64,000 nt of DNA from positions 186,001 through 250,000 of the forward strand of contig CAVUDJ010000012.1 of assembly GCA_963740215.1 (NCBI GenBank), in the 5' to 3' direction. Below the pieces are notes generated by a model that ran no database searches, was not told where the DNA came from, and saw only the letters and a list, made by a program, of their open reading frames with translations. Made by a program: the position numbers and the translations under genes. Source of the DNA: CAVVAL01 sp963740215 (GTDB lineage: Bacteria > Actinomycetota > Actinomycetes > Mycobacteriales > Cryptosporangiaceae). Shown piece by piece: positions 55,456-64,000 of the stretch (position 1 is its first letter; each line of letters opens with the position of its first letter).

Positions 55456-57127
55456 GTGGCCGAGGATAACGTCGACCTTGACGTGATCTGGGCGGCGGCG
55501 ACCGAAAGCCTCGCCGATGACGCCCTCAGCCCGCAACAGCGGGCGTGGATGCGATTGACCCGACCGCTCGCCCTGGTGGAGGACACGGCGCTGCTCGCCG
55601 CTCCCAACCAGTTCGCCAAGGACGCGTTCGAGAGCCGGCTGCGCCCGGTGATCACCGAAGCCATCGCGCGCCAGCTCGGCCGCCCGGTCACCGTGGCGGT
55701 CACCGTCCGGCCTGGGGACGCCGAGGAACGGCCGGCTCAGCGCCCGCCTGCCGACACGCCTCAGTACACCGACGGTTCCCAGTACACCGAGCCGCCGCAG
55801 TACACCCAGCCCGAGTACGGCGAGTACAGCGAGCCCTACCGCTCCACCTCGCCGTCCGGCAGCGCGATCGACCCGTACCCGCGTCCTCCGGATCCGCCGG
55901 CGGAGCACCAGCCCGAGCCGTTCCCCGGTTTCCGCGACCTGTCGCGACTCCCGGCAGTACCGACCGACCTCGTTCTCAGACGAGCTCACCGGCGCCCCAC
56001 AGGTCGACCCGATGGCCGTCGGTCGGGTGGGGGAGCTGCCCACGCGGGGCACCGGCCGCGACGACCACCGCATCACGCGCCCTCCCGGAGAACCGGCCCG
56101 GCTCAACCCCAAGTACACGTTCGAGACCTTCGTCATCGGGTCCTCGAACCGGTTCGCGCACGCCGCGGCGGTGGCCGTGGCCGAGGCGCCGGCCAAGGCG
56201 TACAACCCGCTGTTCGTCTACGGCGGCTCGGGGCTGGGGAAGACCCACCTGCTCCACGCGATCGGCCACTACGCGCAGAGCATCGGCACCGCCCGCACCG
56301 TGCGGTACGTCTCCACCGAAGAGTTCACGAACGACTTCATCAACTCACTGCGTGACGACAAGACCCAGGCGTTCCAGCGCCGCTACCGCGACGTCGACAT
56401 CCTGCTCGTCGACGACATCCAGTTCCTGGAGAACCGCGAGCGGACCCAGGAGGAGTTCTTCCACACGTTCAACACCCTCCACAACGCCAACAAGCAGATC
56501 GTCATCTCCTCCGACCGCTCGCCGAAGCAGCTGTCGACGCTGGAGGACCGCATGCGCACGCGGTTCGAGTGGGGCCTGCTCACCGACATCCAGCCGCCGG
56601 ACCTCGAGACCCGTATCGCGATCCTCCGCAAGAAGGCGGCCCAGGAACGGCTCGCCGCGCCACCGGAGGTTCTGGAGTTCATCGCCAGCAAGATCCAGTC
56701 GAACATCCGCGAGCTCGAAGGCGCGCTGATCCGGGTCACGGCGTTCGCGAGCCTCAACCGGCAGCCGGTCGACATGGGCCTGGCCGAGGTGGTCCTCAAG
56801 GACCTCATCCCGGACGGCGCCGGTCCGGAGATCACCGCCGCGACGATCATGGCCGCCACCGCCGAGTACTTCAGCCTGACGATCGACGACCTCTGCGGTT
56901 CGTCCCGGTCGCGGGTGCTGGTGAACGCGCGGCAGGTCGCCATGTACCTGTGCCGCGAGCTCACCGACCTGTCGCTGCCGAAGATCGGGCAGACGTTCGG
57001 CGGCCGCGACCACACCACCGTCATGCATGCCGATCGCAAGATCCGGTCGCAGATGGCCGAACGCCGCTCGCTCTACAACCAGATCGCGGAGCTGACCAAC
57101 CGCATCAAGCAGCGGGCACAGCAATGA
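55456..57127 (+). CDS. dnaA: Chromosomal replication initiator DnaA (one frameshift)
   Basis: About 556 residues with one extra base near 55954, where the frame passes from FRDLSRLP to QYRPTSFSDELTG. Domain I (DLDVIWAAATESLADDALSP) is followed by a long Pro/Tyr-rich domain II typical of actinomycetes. Domain III has YGGSGLGKTHLLHAIGHYA, DILLVDDIQFLENRERTQEE and SSDRSPKQLSTLEDRMRTRF. Domain IV ends with the box-binding QTFGGRDHTTVMHADRKI. GTG start after GGAGGGGA. DnaA is essential, so the break is very probably a sequence error. Confidence 0.96.
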
Positions 57128-57476
57128 GCGAGCGCGTGCCCATGAGCGGCGCCCACGATCTCCACACGACCAGTGCACAGGTTGGGGACAACGCTGTGGA
57201 CGATGGTGGACAACTTCATGTGAAGGTCACAGGCTTCAGGGATATCGACAGGGTGCACTGCGCAATCCCCAGTTCGCCCCCAGCTCTTCCACATGGTCCT
57301 CACCGGGGTGACCTGGCAGGACAGGCGTTCTCCACATTACCCACAGTGCCTACTACGACGACTAACAGAACTATCTGGCTGAAAAATCAACAACCAGAGG
57401 GGCTGGGGATGTTGGGGACAGTGCCCCGCCGGCCCCGAATACCCGTTCAACCAACACACATCGCAGGAGGCACGGA
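57128..57476. other. oriC: Origin of replication (oriC), dnaA-dnaN intergenic region
   Basis: 349 bp between dnaA and dnaN. DnaA-box-like words include TGTGGACGA (57195), GGTGGACAA (57205), TTCTCCACA (57328), TTACCCACA (57337) and weaker GGGGACAA/GGGGACAG words at both ends. A locally AT-richer stretch (57350-57395) could be the unwinding element. Position and content fit actinobacterial oriC. Confidence 0.88.
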
Positions 57477-58613
57477 ATGAAGTTCCGGGTCGAGCGGGAA
57501 GCGCTCGCGGACGCGGTTGCCTGGACGGCCAAGAGCCTGCCGGCACGCCCACCGGTCCCGGTGCTCGCCGGGGTCCTCCTCGACGTCGACAACCACCGTC
57601 TGACGGTTTCCGGTTTCGACTACGAGGTATCCAGTCAGATGGGCGTCGACGTGCAGGCGGAGACGGCCGGGCGCGTGCTCGTCTCCGGCCGGCTCCTCGC
57701 CGAGATCACCAGGGCGCTGCCGAACCAGCCCGTGCAGGTCGAGGTGGCCGGGCCCAAGGCGGAGATCACCTGCGGCACGGCGCGATTCACGCTGCCGACG
57801 ATGCCCGTCGAGGACTACCCGTCGCTGCCCGACATGCCCACGGTCGCCGGCGCGGTCGACTCCGACGATTTCGCGCTGGCTGTCGCCCAGGTCGCGGTCG
57901 CCGCAGGCCGGGACGACACGCTGCCCGTGCTCACCGGCGTCAAGATCGACATGGAGGGCGAGAAGCTCACCATGATCGCCACCGACCGCTACCGGCTGGC
58001 GATCCGCGATCTGACGTGGCGTCCGGGCACGGCTGACGCGAGCATGCACGCGCTGGTGCCGGCCAAGACCCTGTCGGACACCGCCAAGGCGATGGCGGCC
58101 GGCAAGGAGGTCACGATCGCGCTGAGCCAGGGCGGCGTGGGAGAGGGCTTGATCGGGTTCTCCGGCGCCGGCCGGCGCACCACCACGCGCCTGCTCGACG
58201 GCGAGTTCCCGAAGGTCCGCTCGATCATCCCCGAGACCACGGCGGCGCAGGCCACGATCTCCGCGGCCGCCATGGCCGAGGTCGTCAAGCGAGTGTCGCT
58301 CGTCGCCGAGCGGAACACCCCTGTGCGGCTGAGCTTCGCCGAGGGCGTGCTCACCGTCGAGGCCGGCAGCACGGACGACGCCCGCGCGTCGGAGTCGATG
58401 GACGCGGCGTACGAGGGCGAGGAGCTGACCATCGCCTTCAATCCGCAGTTCCTGCTCGACGGCCTCTCCGCGATCGACTCCGACACCGCGGTGCTGTCGT
58501 TCACCGCGCCGACCAAGCCCGCAGTTCTCACCGGAAAGTCGGGCGATGACACGGCCGTCAGCACCTCCTCCTCGTACAGCTACGTGTTGATGCCGGTCCG
58601 GGTCTCGCACTGA
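57477..58613 (+). CDS. dnaN: DNA polymerase III beta sliding clamp
   Basis: 378 residues: MKFRVEREALADAVAWTAKS, then PVLAGVLLDVDNHRLTVSGF, ATDRYRLAIRDL and a C-terminus ending YVLMPVRVSH, the canonical MP(L/V)R end. The ring-shaped clamp tethers polymerases to DNA. GGAGG precedes the ATG. Confidence 0.97.
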   Translation: MKFRVEREALADAVAWTAKSLPARPPVPVLAGVLLDVDNHRLTVSGFDYEVSSQMGVDVQAETAGRVLVSGRLLAEITRALPNQPVQVEVAGPKAEITCGTARFTLPTMPVEDYPSLPDMPTVAGAVDSDDFALAVAQVAVAAGRDDTLPVLTGVKIDMEGEKLTMIATDRYRLAIRDLTWRPGTADASMHALVPAKTLSDTAKAMAAGKEVTIALSQGGVGEGLIGFSGAGRRTTTRLLDGEFPKVRSIIPETTAAQATISAAAMAEVVKRVSLVAERNTPVRLSFAEGVLTVEAGSTDDARASESMDAAYEGEELTIAFNPQFLLDGLSAIDSDTAVLSFTAPTKPAVLTGKSGDDTAVSTSSSYSYVLMPVRVSH

Positions 58614-58649
58614 GCGGGGCCGGTCACACCGACCGAATAGGGAGAAGTC

Positions 58650-59579
<930 letters not shown>

Positions 59580-59583
59580 TCGC

Positions 59584-60741
59584 GTGTACGTACGGCACCT
59601 CTCGCTGGTCGACTTCCGCAGCTACCCCTCTGCGGAAGTCGCGCTGGAGCCGGGGCCGACCGTCCTGGTCGGCCCCAACGGCCAGGGCAAGACCAACCTG
59701 GTCGAGGCGATCGGCTACGTCGCCACGCTGGGCAGCCACCGCGTCGCGACAGACGCGCCGCTCGTGCGCGCCGGCGCCACGCGTGCGGTGGTCCGGACAG
59801 CGATCGTGCGGGACGCCCGGGAACTGCTGGTCGAGCTGGAGATCGTGCCTGGCAAGGCGAACCGGGCACGGCTCAACCGCTCCCCGGTCACGCGACCACG
59901 AGAGGTGCTCGGCGCGCTCCGCAGCGTGCTGTTCGCCCCAGAGGACCTCGCGCTGGTCCGCGGGGATCCGAGCGAGCGACGTCGATTCGTCGACGAACTG
60001 CTCGTCGCCCGCTCTCCCCGGTACGCCGGCGTGCGGGCCGACTACGACCGCGTACTCAAGCAACGCAACGCCCTGCTGAAGACGTCCGCGTTCGCCCGCA
60101 AGGCCAAGGCCGCCAGCGGCGCCGGTGACCTGCGCACGCTCGACGTCTGGGACGGCCACCTCGCCTCTCTCGGCGCCGAGCTGCTCGCCGGCCGGGTCGA
60201 GGCGCTGGCCGCGCTGACCCCGTACGTCGAGAAGGCGTACGACGCGGTGAGCAACGGCAAGGGCCGGGCCCGCATCGCGTACCGGTCCTCACTCGCGCCC
60301 GACGACGAGCCGCGTGCGCCGGTCGAGCTGGTCGCCGACCGCGAAGTGATCGCCGCCCAGCTGCTCGACGCGCTGGCCCGGGTCCGCAGCCAGGAGGTCG
60401 AACGCGGCACCACGCTGGTCGGGCCGCACCGCGACGACCTCGTGCTCCAACTCGGCGACCTACCCGCCAGGGGATACGCGAGCCACGGCGAGTCCTGGTC
60501 GTTCGCGCTCTCCCTGCGACTCGCCAGCTACGACCTGCTGAACGCGGACGGCGGCGAGCCGGTGCTCATCCTCGACGATGTGTTCGCGGAGCTGGACACC
60601 CAGCGCCGCGAGCGGTTGGCTGAACTCGTGAGTGATGCGTCGCAGGTCCTCGTCACGGCGGCCGTCGCCCACGACGTCCCGGAGGCCCTGCAGGGTGCCC
60701 GGTTCGATGTCGCGGGCGGCGAGGTCCGTCGTGTCCGCTGA
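59584..60741 (+). CDS. recF: DNA replication and repair protein RecF
   Basis: 385 residues from GTG: (V)YVRHLSLVDFRSYPSAEVAL. Walker A is LVGPNGQGKTNLVEAIGY. RSVLFAPEDLALVRGDPSERR is a RecF hallmark, and the signature and Walker B regions are GYASHGESWSFALSLRLASY and LILDDVFAELD. It loads RecA at gaps. It overlaps dciA by 11 bp. Confidence 0.96.
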   Translation: MYVRHLSLVDFRSYPSAEVALEPGPTVLVGPNGQGKTNLVEAIGYVATLGSHRVATDAPLVRAGATRAVVRTAIVRDARELLVELEIVPGKANRARLNRSPVTRPREVLGALRSVLFAPEDLALVRGDPSERRRFVDELLVARSPRYAGVRADYDRVLKQRNALLKTSAFARKAKAASGAGDLRTLDVWDGHLASLGAELLAGRVEALAALTPYVEKAYDAVSNGKGRARIAYRSSLAPDDEPRAPVELVADREVIAAQLLDALARVRSQEVERGTTLVGPHRDDLVLQLGDLPARGYASHGESWSFALSLRLASYDLLNADGGEPVLILDDVFAELDTQRRERLAELVSDASQVLVTAAVAHDVPEALQGARFDVAGGEVRRVR

Positions 60742-61252
60742 CGGGCCTGTCCCCGAGAAGAAGCTCAGCGGCCCCGAGCTGGCGCGGGCTGCCCTGGACG
60801 CCGCCCGCGCGGCCGGACGTACGCCGTCCACACGCAAACGCGCGAAGGGCGCCGGGGAGCGCCGCCGCCGGGGCTACTCCGGCGCGGGCCCGGACGCCCG
60901 CGACCCGCAACCGTTCGGACAGATGATCCAGCGCCTGGTCGAGGATCGGGGTTGGGAGAAGAACACGGCCGAGGCCACCGTGCTCGGCTCGTGGGACCGG
61001 CTCGTCGGCGATGAGGTCGCCGCGCACTGCCGCCCGGTCAGCCTGCGCGAGGGCGAGCTGACCCTGCAGGCCGAGTCCACCGCGTGGGCCACTCAGCTGC
61101 GGATGCTCACCGGCAAGCTGCTCGGCCTGATCAAGGCGGAGCTGGGCGCCAACGTCGTCACGAAGATCCGGGTGCACGGACCGGCCGCGCCGAGCTGGCG
61201 GCACGGTCCCCGCTCGGTGCCGGGCCGAGGCCCGCGCGACACCTACGGCTGA
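60731..61252 (+). CDS. dciA: DciA family protein (DUF721)
   Basis: 173 residues, GTG start overlapping recF. A basic disordered N-terminus (GRTPSTRKRAKGAGERRRRG) leads to the DUF721 domain: FGQMIQRLVEDRGWEKNTAE, LGSWDRLVGDEVAAHCRPVS and STAWATQLRMLTGKLLGLIK. DciA is the ancestral loader of the DnaB helicase. The recF-dciA order is universal in actinomycetes, but gyrB does not follow here. Confidence 0.92.
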   Translation: MSADGPVPEKKLSGPELARAALDAARAAGRTPSTRKRAKGAGERRRRGYSGAGPDARDPQPFGQMIQRLVEDRGWEKNTAEATVLGSWDRLVGDEVAAHCRPVSLREGELTLQAESTAWATQLRMLTGKLLGLIKAELGANVVTKIRVHGPAAPSWRHGPRSVPGRGPRDTYG

Positions 61253-61303
61253 CCCGCTAGAACTGCCCCGCTCATCCACACCTCTATCCCCAGCCTGTGC
61301 ATA

Positions 61304-61389
61304 TTGATCAACATTGATCAAGCCCGGTCGGGCCACACCTCAGTAGTTATCCCCAGCCAGCCTGTGGATTCTGTGGATCAATATTGATC
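61304..61389. repeat. Duplicated control block, copy 1
   Basis: TTGATCAACATTGATCAA (61304-61321), a DnaA-box-like TTATCCCCA (61347-61355), then CTGTGGATTCTGTGGATCAA and GATCAATATTGATC (61376-61389). Lies in the dciA to HTH-citrate-synthase gap. Confidence 0.85.
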
Positions 61390-61422
61390 ATGTACTGCCG
61401 ACAGCCTCAGGTGAACGCGTCG

Positions 61423-62622
61423 CTAGCTGCGCGGCGGACCTGGATCCGGGCCGAAGTAGACGCCCTGCGGCCGGTACCGCTCGGGCTCCTCGCCGTACTC
61501 CTCAAGAGCGTGCGCGATCCAGCCAGCGAACCGCGCCAGCGCGAGAACGGCCTCGCCCGCGTCGGCCGCCATGCCGGTGGTGAAGCTGAGTGCGGCGAGG
61601 GCGAAGTCCATGTTCGGCGGCACCGGCGTGCCCCGGCCGCTGGTGGCGAGGAAGTCGTTGACCAGCTCCCAGCGAGAAGCGTCCGGTGGCGCGACGGCCA
61701 GCTGGTCGAGAAGCGCCCGGCCACGCGGATCCCCGGCGGGATAGCGCAGGTGACCGAATCCGGGCAGGCTGCGTCCCTCGGTGAGCAGCCTTGCCAGGAC
61801 GGATCCGCTGCCTTCGCGCTCGGCCTCTGCCAGTGCGCGGTGGATCGTGGCGCTCGCGCTGCCGTGCCGGGGTCCGTCCAGGGCGGCGAGACCAGCCGTG
61901 ACCACGGCGTACGGGTGGGCACGGGTCGACGCCGCGACCCGGGCGGCCAGCGTCGAGGCGCCGAGATCGTCGTCGGCGAGCAGCACCAGGGCGGCGTCCA
62001 GCGCGGCGACCGAACCCGCCTCCGCGGACAGCTTCGCCCACAGCCGGTCGGCGAGCCGTCCACCGGCAGCATCGCCCGGAAGGCCGTCAACCACCGCCGC
62101 CATCAGGGCTGACGCGGTCGCGGCGACGGCGTCAGGACGCAGATCCGACCGCAGCGGGTCCGTGGCCGCGACGCCGGCGACGATCGTGCGCATCCGATCC
62201 ACCGTCCGCGCAGGTCGCGGGAGTGCCTCGGCCAGTTGGCGCGCCAGCTCGACCGCGCGTGGGGGCGCGGCGAACGCCGAACCGTCGAGCGTCGACGTCC
62301 ACAGCCACCGCGCGACCGCCTCGAACGGGTGCTCCGCCGCGAGCGCCACGGCGTTGCGGCCGCGGTAGTAGATCTGGCCGTCGCGGATGTCGGTGAGCCG
62401 GGTGTGGACCGTGAACGCGGCGGCGCGGGGCGTGCGGCCACGGCGGGGGCGGGTGATCAGCCGGTCGATCTCGTCGGCGTCGAACAGGCTGGTGCGGCCG
62501 TCGGCACCGCGGATGCTGGCGAGGAGGCCACGGCTCACGTACGCGTACAGGGTCGCCGGCTTCACACCGAGGCGGCTCGCGGCCTGCTCGGTGGGTATCA
62601 GCGGACCCTGCTGCTCTGCCAT
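61423..62622 (-). CDS. Citrate synthase-like protein with N-terminal helix-turn-helix
   Basis: 399 residues from ATG 62622 (GAGG at 6 bp). Residues 1-60 form a MerR/excisionase-like HTH (LIPTEQAASRLGVKPATLYA; GLLASIRGADGRTSLFDADE). The rest is a citrate synthase fold retaining the active-site histidines and aspartate: GPRHGSA and PGFGHLRYPAGDPR. It may be a real synthase with a DNA-binding module or a metabolite-sensing regulator; proteins of this architecture are known in actinomycetes but their role is unclear. It is flanked on both sides by the same 86-bp block. Confidence 0.85.
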   Translation of the reverse strand: MAEQQGPLIPTEQAASRLGVKPATLYAYVSRGLLASIRGADGRTSLFDADEIDRLITRPRRGRTPRAAAFTVHTRLTDIRDGQIYYRGRNAVALAAEHPFEAVARWLWTSTLDGSAFAAPPRAVELARQLAEALPRPARTVDRMRTIVAGVAATDPLRSDLRPDAVAATASALMAAVVDGLPGDAAGGRLADRLWAKLSAEAGSVAALDAALVLLADDDLGASTLAARVAASTRAHPYAVVTAGLAALDGPRHGSASATIHRALAEAEREGSGSVLARLLTEGRSLPGFGHLRYPAGDPRGRALLDQLAVAPPDASRWELVNDFLATSGRGTPVPPNMDFALAALSFTTGMAADAGEAVLALARFAGWIAHALEEYGEEPERYRPQGVYFGPDPGPPRS

Positions 62623-62664
62623 TACTCCCCTCGTCACGATCGGCGAAGCATTTCATACCTCACA

Positions 62665-62748
62665 TTGATCAACATTGACCACATGCCGCTGCGGCACCCA
62701 GATAGTTATCCACAAGGCGCCTGTGGATTCTGTGGATCAATGTTGATC
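62665..62748. repeat. Duplicated control block, copy 2 (promoter side)
   Basis: TTGATCAACATTGACC (62665-62680), TTATCCACA (62706-62714, a perfect DnaA box), the same CTGTGGATTCTGTGGATCAA, and GATCAATGTTGATC (62735-62748). It lies 43 bp upstream of the HTH-citrate synthase start. Confidence 0.85.
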
Positions 62749-62882
62749 AGACTTCCGCGGGCGGCCTGTGGTCAGCCCGCCGACATTCCCGACCAATCCA
62801 GCGGTGAGAGCGCACCGGATCGTCTGCGACGTCAACGTCACAGGCAGCTCAAGGACGATCCGAGCGGTTCGAAGGGGGTCAC

Positions 62883-63035
62883 ATGACTCGACATGTCAGC
62901 CCACGCCTACGTCACCCAGCCGGGAAGGATCTACTTCTCCGGCTACGACGCGAGTACCGGATCACCGCTATCTACACCTCCGGTAACGCCGGTGGGCCGC
63001 TCGTCGACCATGTGGTCGACGTCGTGGTGCGCTGA
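62883..63035 (+). CDS. Small ORF of 50 codons
   Basis: An ATG preceded by GAAGGGGG at 5 bp opens a 50-residue frame with a basic N-terminal half and the end NAGGPLVDHVVDVVVR. A strong hairpin follows 10 bp after the stop. Ribosome site plus terminator favour a real gene, but the sequence is not recognised. Confidence 0.4.
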   Translation: MTRHVSPRLRHPAGKDLLLRLRREYRITAIYTSGNAGGPLVDHVVDVVVR

Positions 63036-63044
63036 TCACGGAAG

Positions 63045-63078
63045 AGTGGCCTCCCCGCGCGTGCGGGGAGGCCACTCG
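63045..63078. terminator. Bidirectional terminator
   Basis: A perfect 15-bp stem (63045-63059 with 63064-63078) and a GCGT loop between the small ORF and the converging gene at the right edge. Confidence 0.8.
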
Positions 63079-63091
63079 GCTGCGGACAGGC

Positions 63092-64000
63092 CTAGCGCAC
63101 GGGCTGGTCCGTCCAGGTCTCAGCGTCCGCGTAGCCGGGCACGAGCCGGACCGCCGGTAAGACCCGACCGGACCCGTCGCTGCCGAGCATCGCGGCGACG
63201 CTCGGCGGCGTGGCCCGACCGAGAAGTGGATGCCGTCGACGTCGAACACGTCCAGACGGTCGCCGATCTCGCGTTGACCGTCCGCGCGGCCGGATGCCCG
63301 TCGACCGTGGTGTTGGGATCAGGATCTTGCCGCCGTCGCCCTCCCGAGATGCGATCCGGGTAGACGTCGACGGACAGCGTCCGCGGGATGCGTGTCCGCG
63401 GGTGGAACCGTCCGGGTAATCCGAAAGGAGATCCGCGCCTCCCACGGGCGTCCTGACGTACTGGTCGTCACGAGGATTTCCTGCGGCTTGAGCGCCGCCG
63501 GCATGCCCGCCACGGTGAACGGCAGCCGCACCCGCTCGCGGCCGTCGAGCCGGACGGACTCCGCCACCCGCCGCGCGACGGCCGCCTGGGCCGGCCTTCT
63601 CCGTTGTAGATCACCTGGAACCAACCGCCCGGCGCGTACTCGAACGACCAGATCGCGGCAGTCCGTGCCGACGCAGCGCGCGGGCCTGCCGCTCGACCGG
63701 ATGGTCGGCGTCCCGGCCTCCCCGGTCGCTCGGCTCACTGCATCCGGCCGCGCAGGCCCGCCGGCGGGCAGTGCGGGTCGCAGCCAGGCGACTTGAGCGG
63801 GCGCGAGGTGATCGGTAGGCGCGCTCCCAGTGCGCCGAGGTCTGGCCCACCGGCGTGATCTGGTAGACTTGCGATCACCCAGGCCGTCGGGCACGTAACC
63901 GACGACCAGCGATCGGACGAGCGGGTCGAACTGCGTCGGTGCCACGCGGGCGGGGCGCCGGGGCGGGTGGCGCCGCAGGACGGTGGCGAGTCGGCGGTGG
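63092..64000 (-). CDS. Hypothetical protein, heavily frameshifted, cut by the window edge
   Basis: No single frame spans this stretch, but protein-like pieces appear in order on the minus strand. They are VAPTQFDPLVRSLVVGYVPDG, then SVRLDGRERVRLPFTVAGMP, ALKPQEILVTT, TLSVDVYPDRISGG, REIGDRLDVFDVDGIHFSVG, and finally VRLVPGYADAETWTDQPVR to the stop at 63092. Several one-base errors, or decay, must lie between them. The N-terminus probably continues past 64000. Family unknown; a membrane-anchored protein with an extracytoplasmic domain is possible. Confidence 0.45.

Overview
The window is about 64 kb of high-GC DNA from the replication-origin region of an actinomycete chromosome. The core runs parB-parA-rsmG-jag-yidC-yidD-rnpA-rpmH / dnaA-oriC-dnaN-gnd-recF-dciA. 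Further left come trxA, trxB, sigM with its anti-sigma factor, murJ, and cca. Left of that sit ino1, padR, a class A PBP gene, and the rpsF-ssb-rpsR-rplI and dnaB loci. This order is typical of actinomycetes (Streptomyces-like). Frequent GTG starts, GTGA/ATGA start-stop overlaps and TANNNT boxes 6-7 nt before start codons (probable leaderless mRNAs) fit the same group. I cannot name the genus.

Layout. 1-5250: the end of a PTS enzyme I gene, a crcB-DUF190-crcB fluoride cassette, a Cys-rich CXXCXGXG protein and an SDR oxidoreductase. 5250-10520: a 51-bp repeat, dnaB with a LAGLIDADG intein, a DnaA-box cluster, and rplI-rpsR-ssb-rpsF. 10700-23000: a cell-surface protein, a TIM-barrel endonuclease IV-like gene, two polytopic glycosyltransferase-like proteins, ponA, DUF5318, padR-ino1 and an S15 peptidase. 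23000-33400: a BKACE-like enzyme, NUDIX, NfeD-like plus flotillin, MFS-HIT-DUF402, lipoproteins, cca, a second NUDIX and murJ. 33400-45960: a HerA-like ATPase, a c-di-AMP-type riboswitch with an NlpC/P60 hydrolase, a MurJ-type pseudokinase, sigM and anti-sigma, trxB, trxA, a CwlM-like amidase, GNAT, an aminotransferase and a Ddl-like ligase. 45960-47090: non-coding repeats, including a 32-bp tandem array. 47090-61260: GNAT-parB-parA (three parS sites inside parA), a 2-kb low-complexity gap, then rsmG through dciA across oriC. 61260-64000: an HTH-citrate synthase-like gene between two copies of an 86-bp block, a small ORF, and a broken gene at the edge.

How the genes work together: most of the window serves replication initiation and fork assembly (dnaA, dnaN, recF, dciA, dnaB, ssb), chromosome segregation (parABS), cell-wall assembly (murJ, pseudokinase, ponA, CwlM-like, NlpC/P60, Ddl-like) and thiol redox balance (trxAB next to sigM).

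Caution: about 25 one-base frameshifts, nearly all insertions, break otherwise conserved genes. They include dnaA, trxB and trxA, and most fall between 38.0 and 44.3 kb. Because several of these genes are essential, I read them as assembly or sequencing errors. I annotate across them and flag each one.
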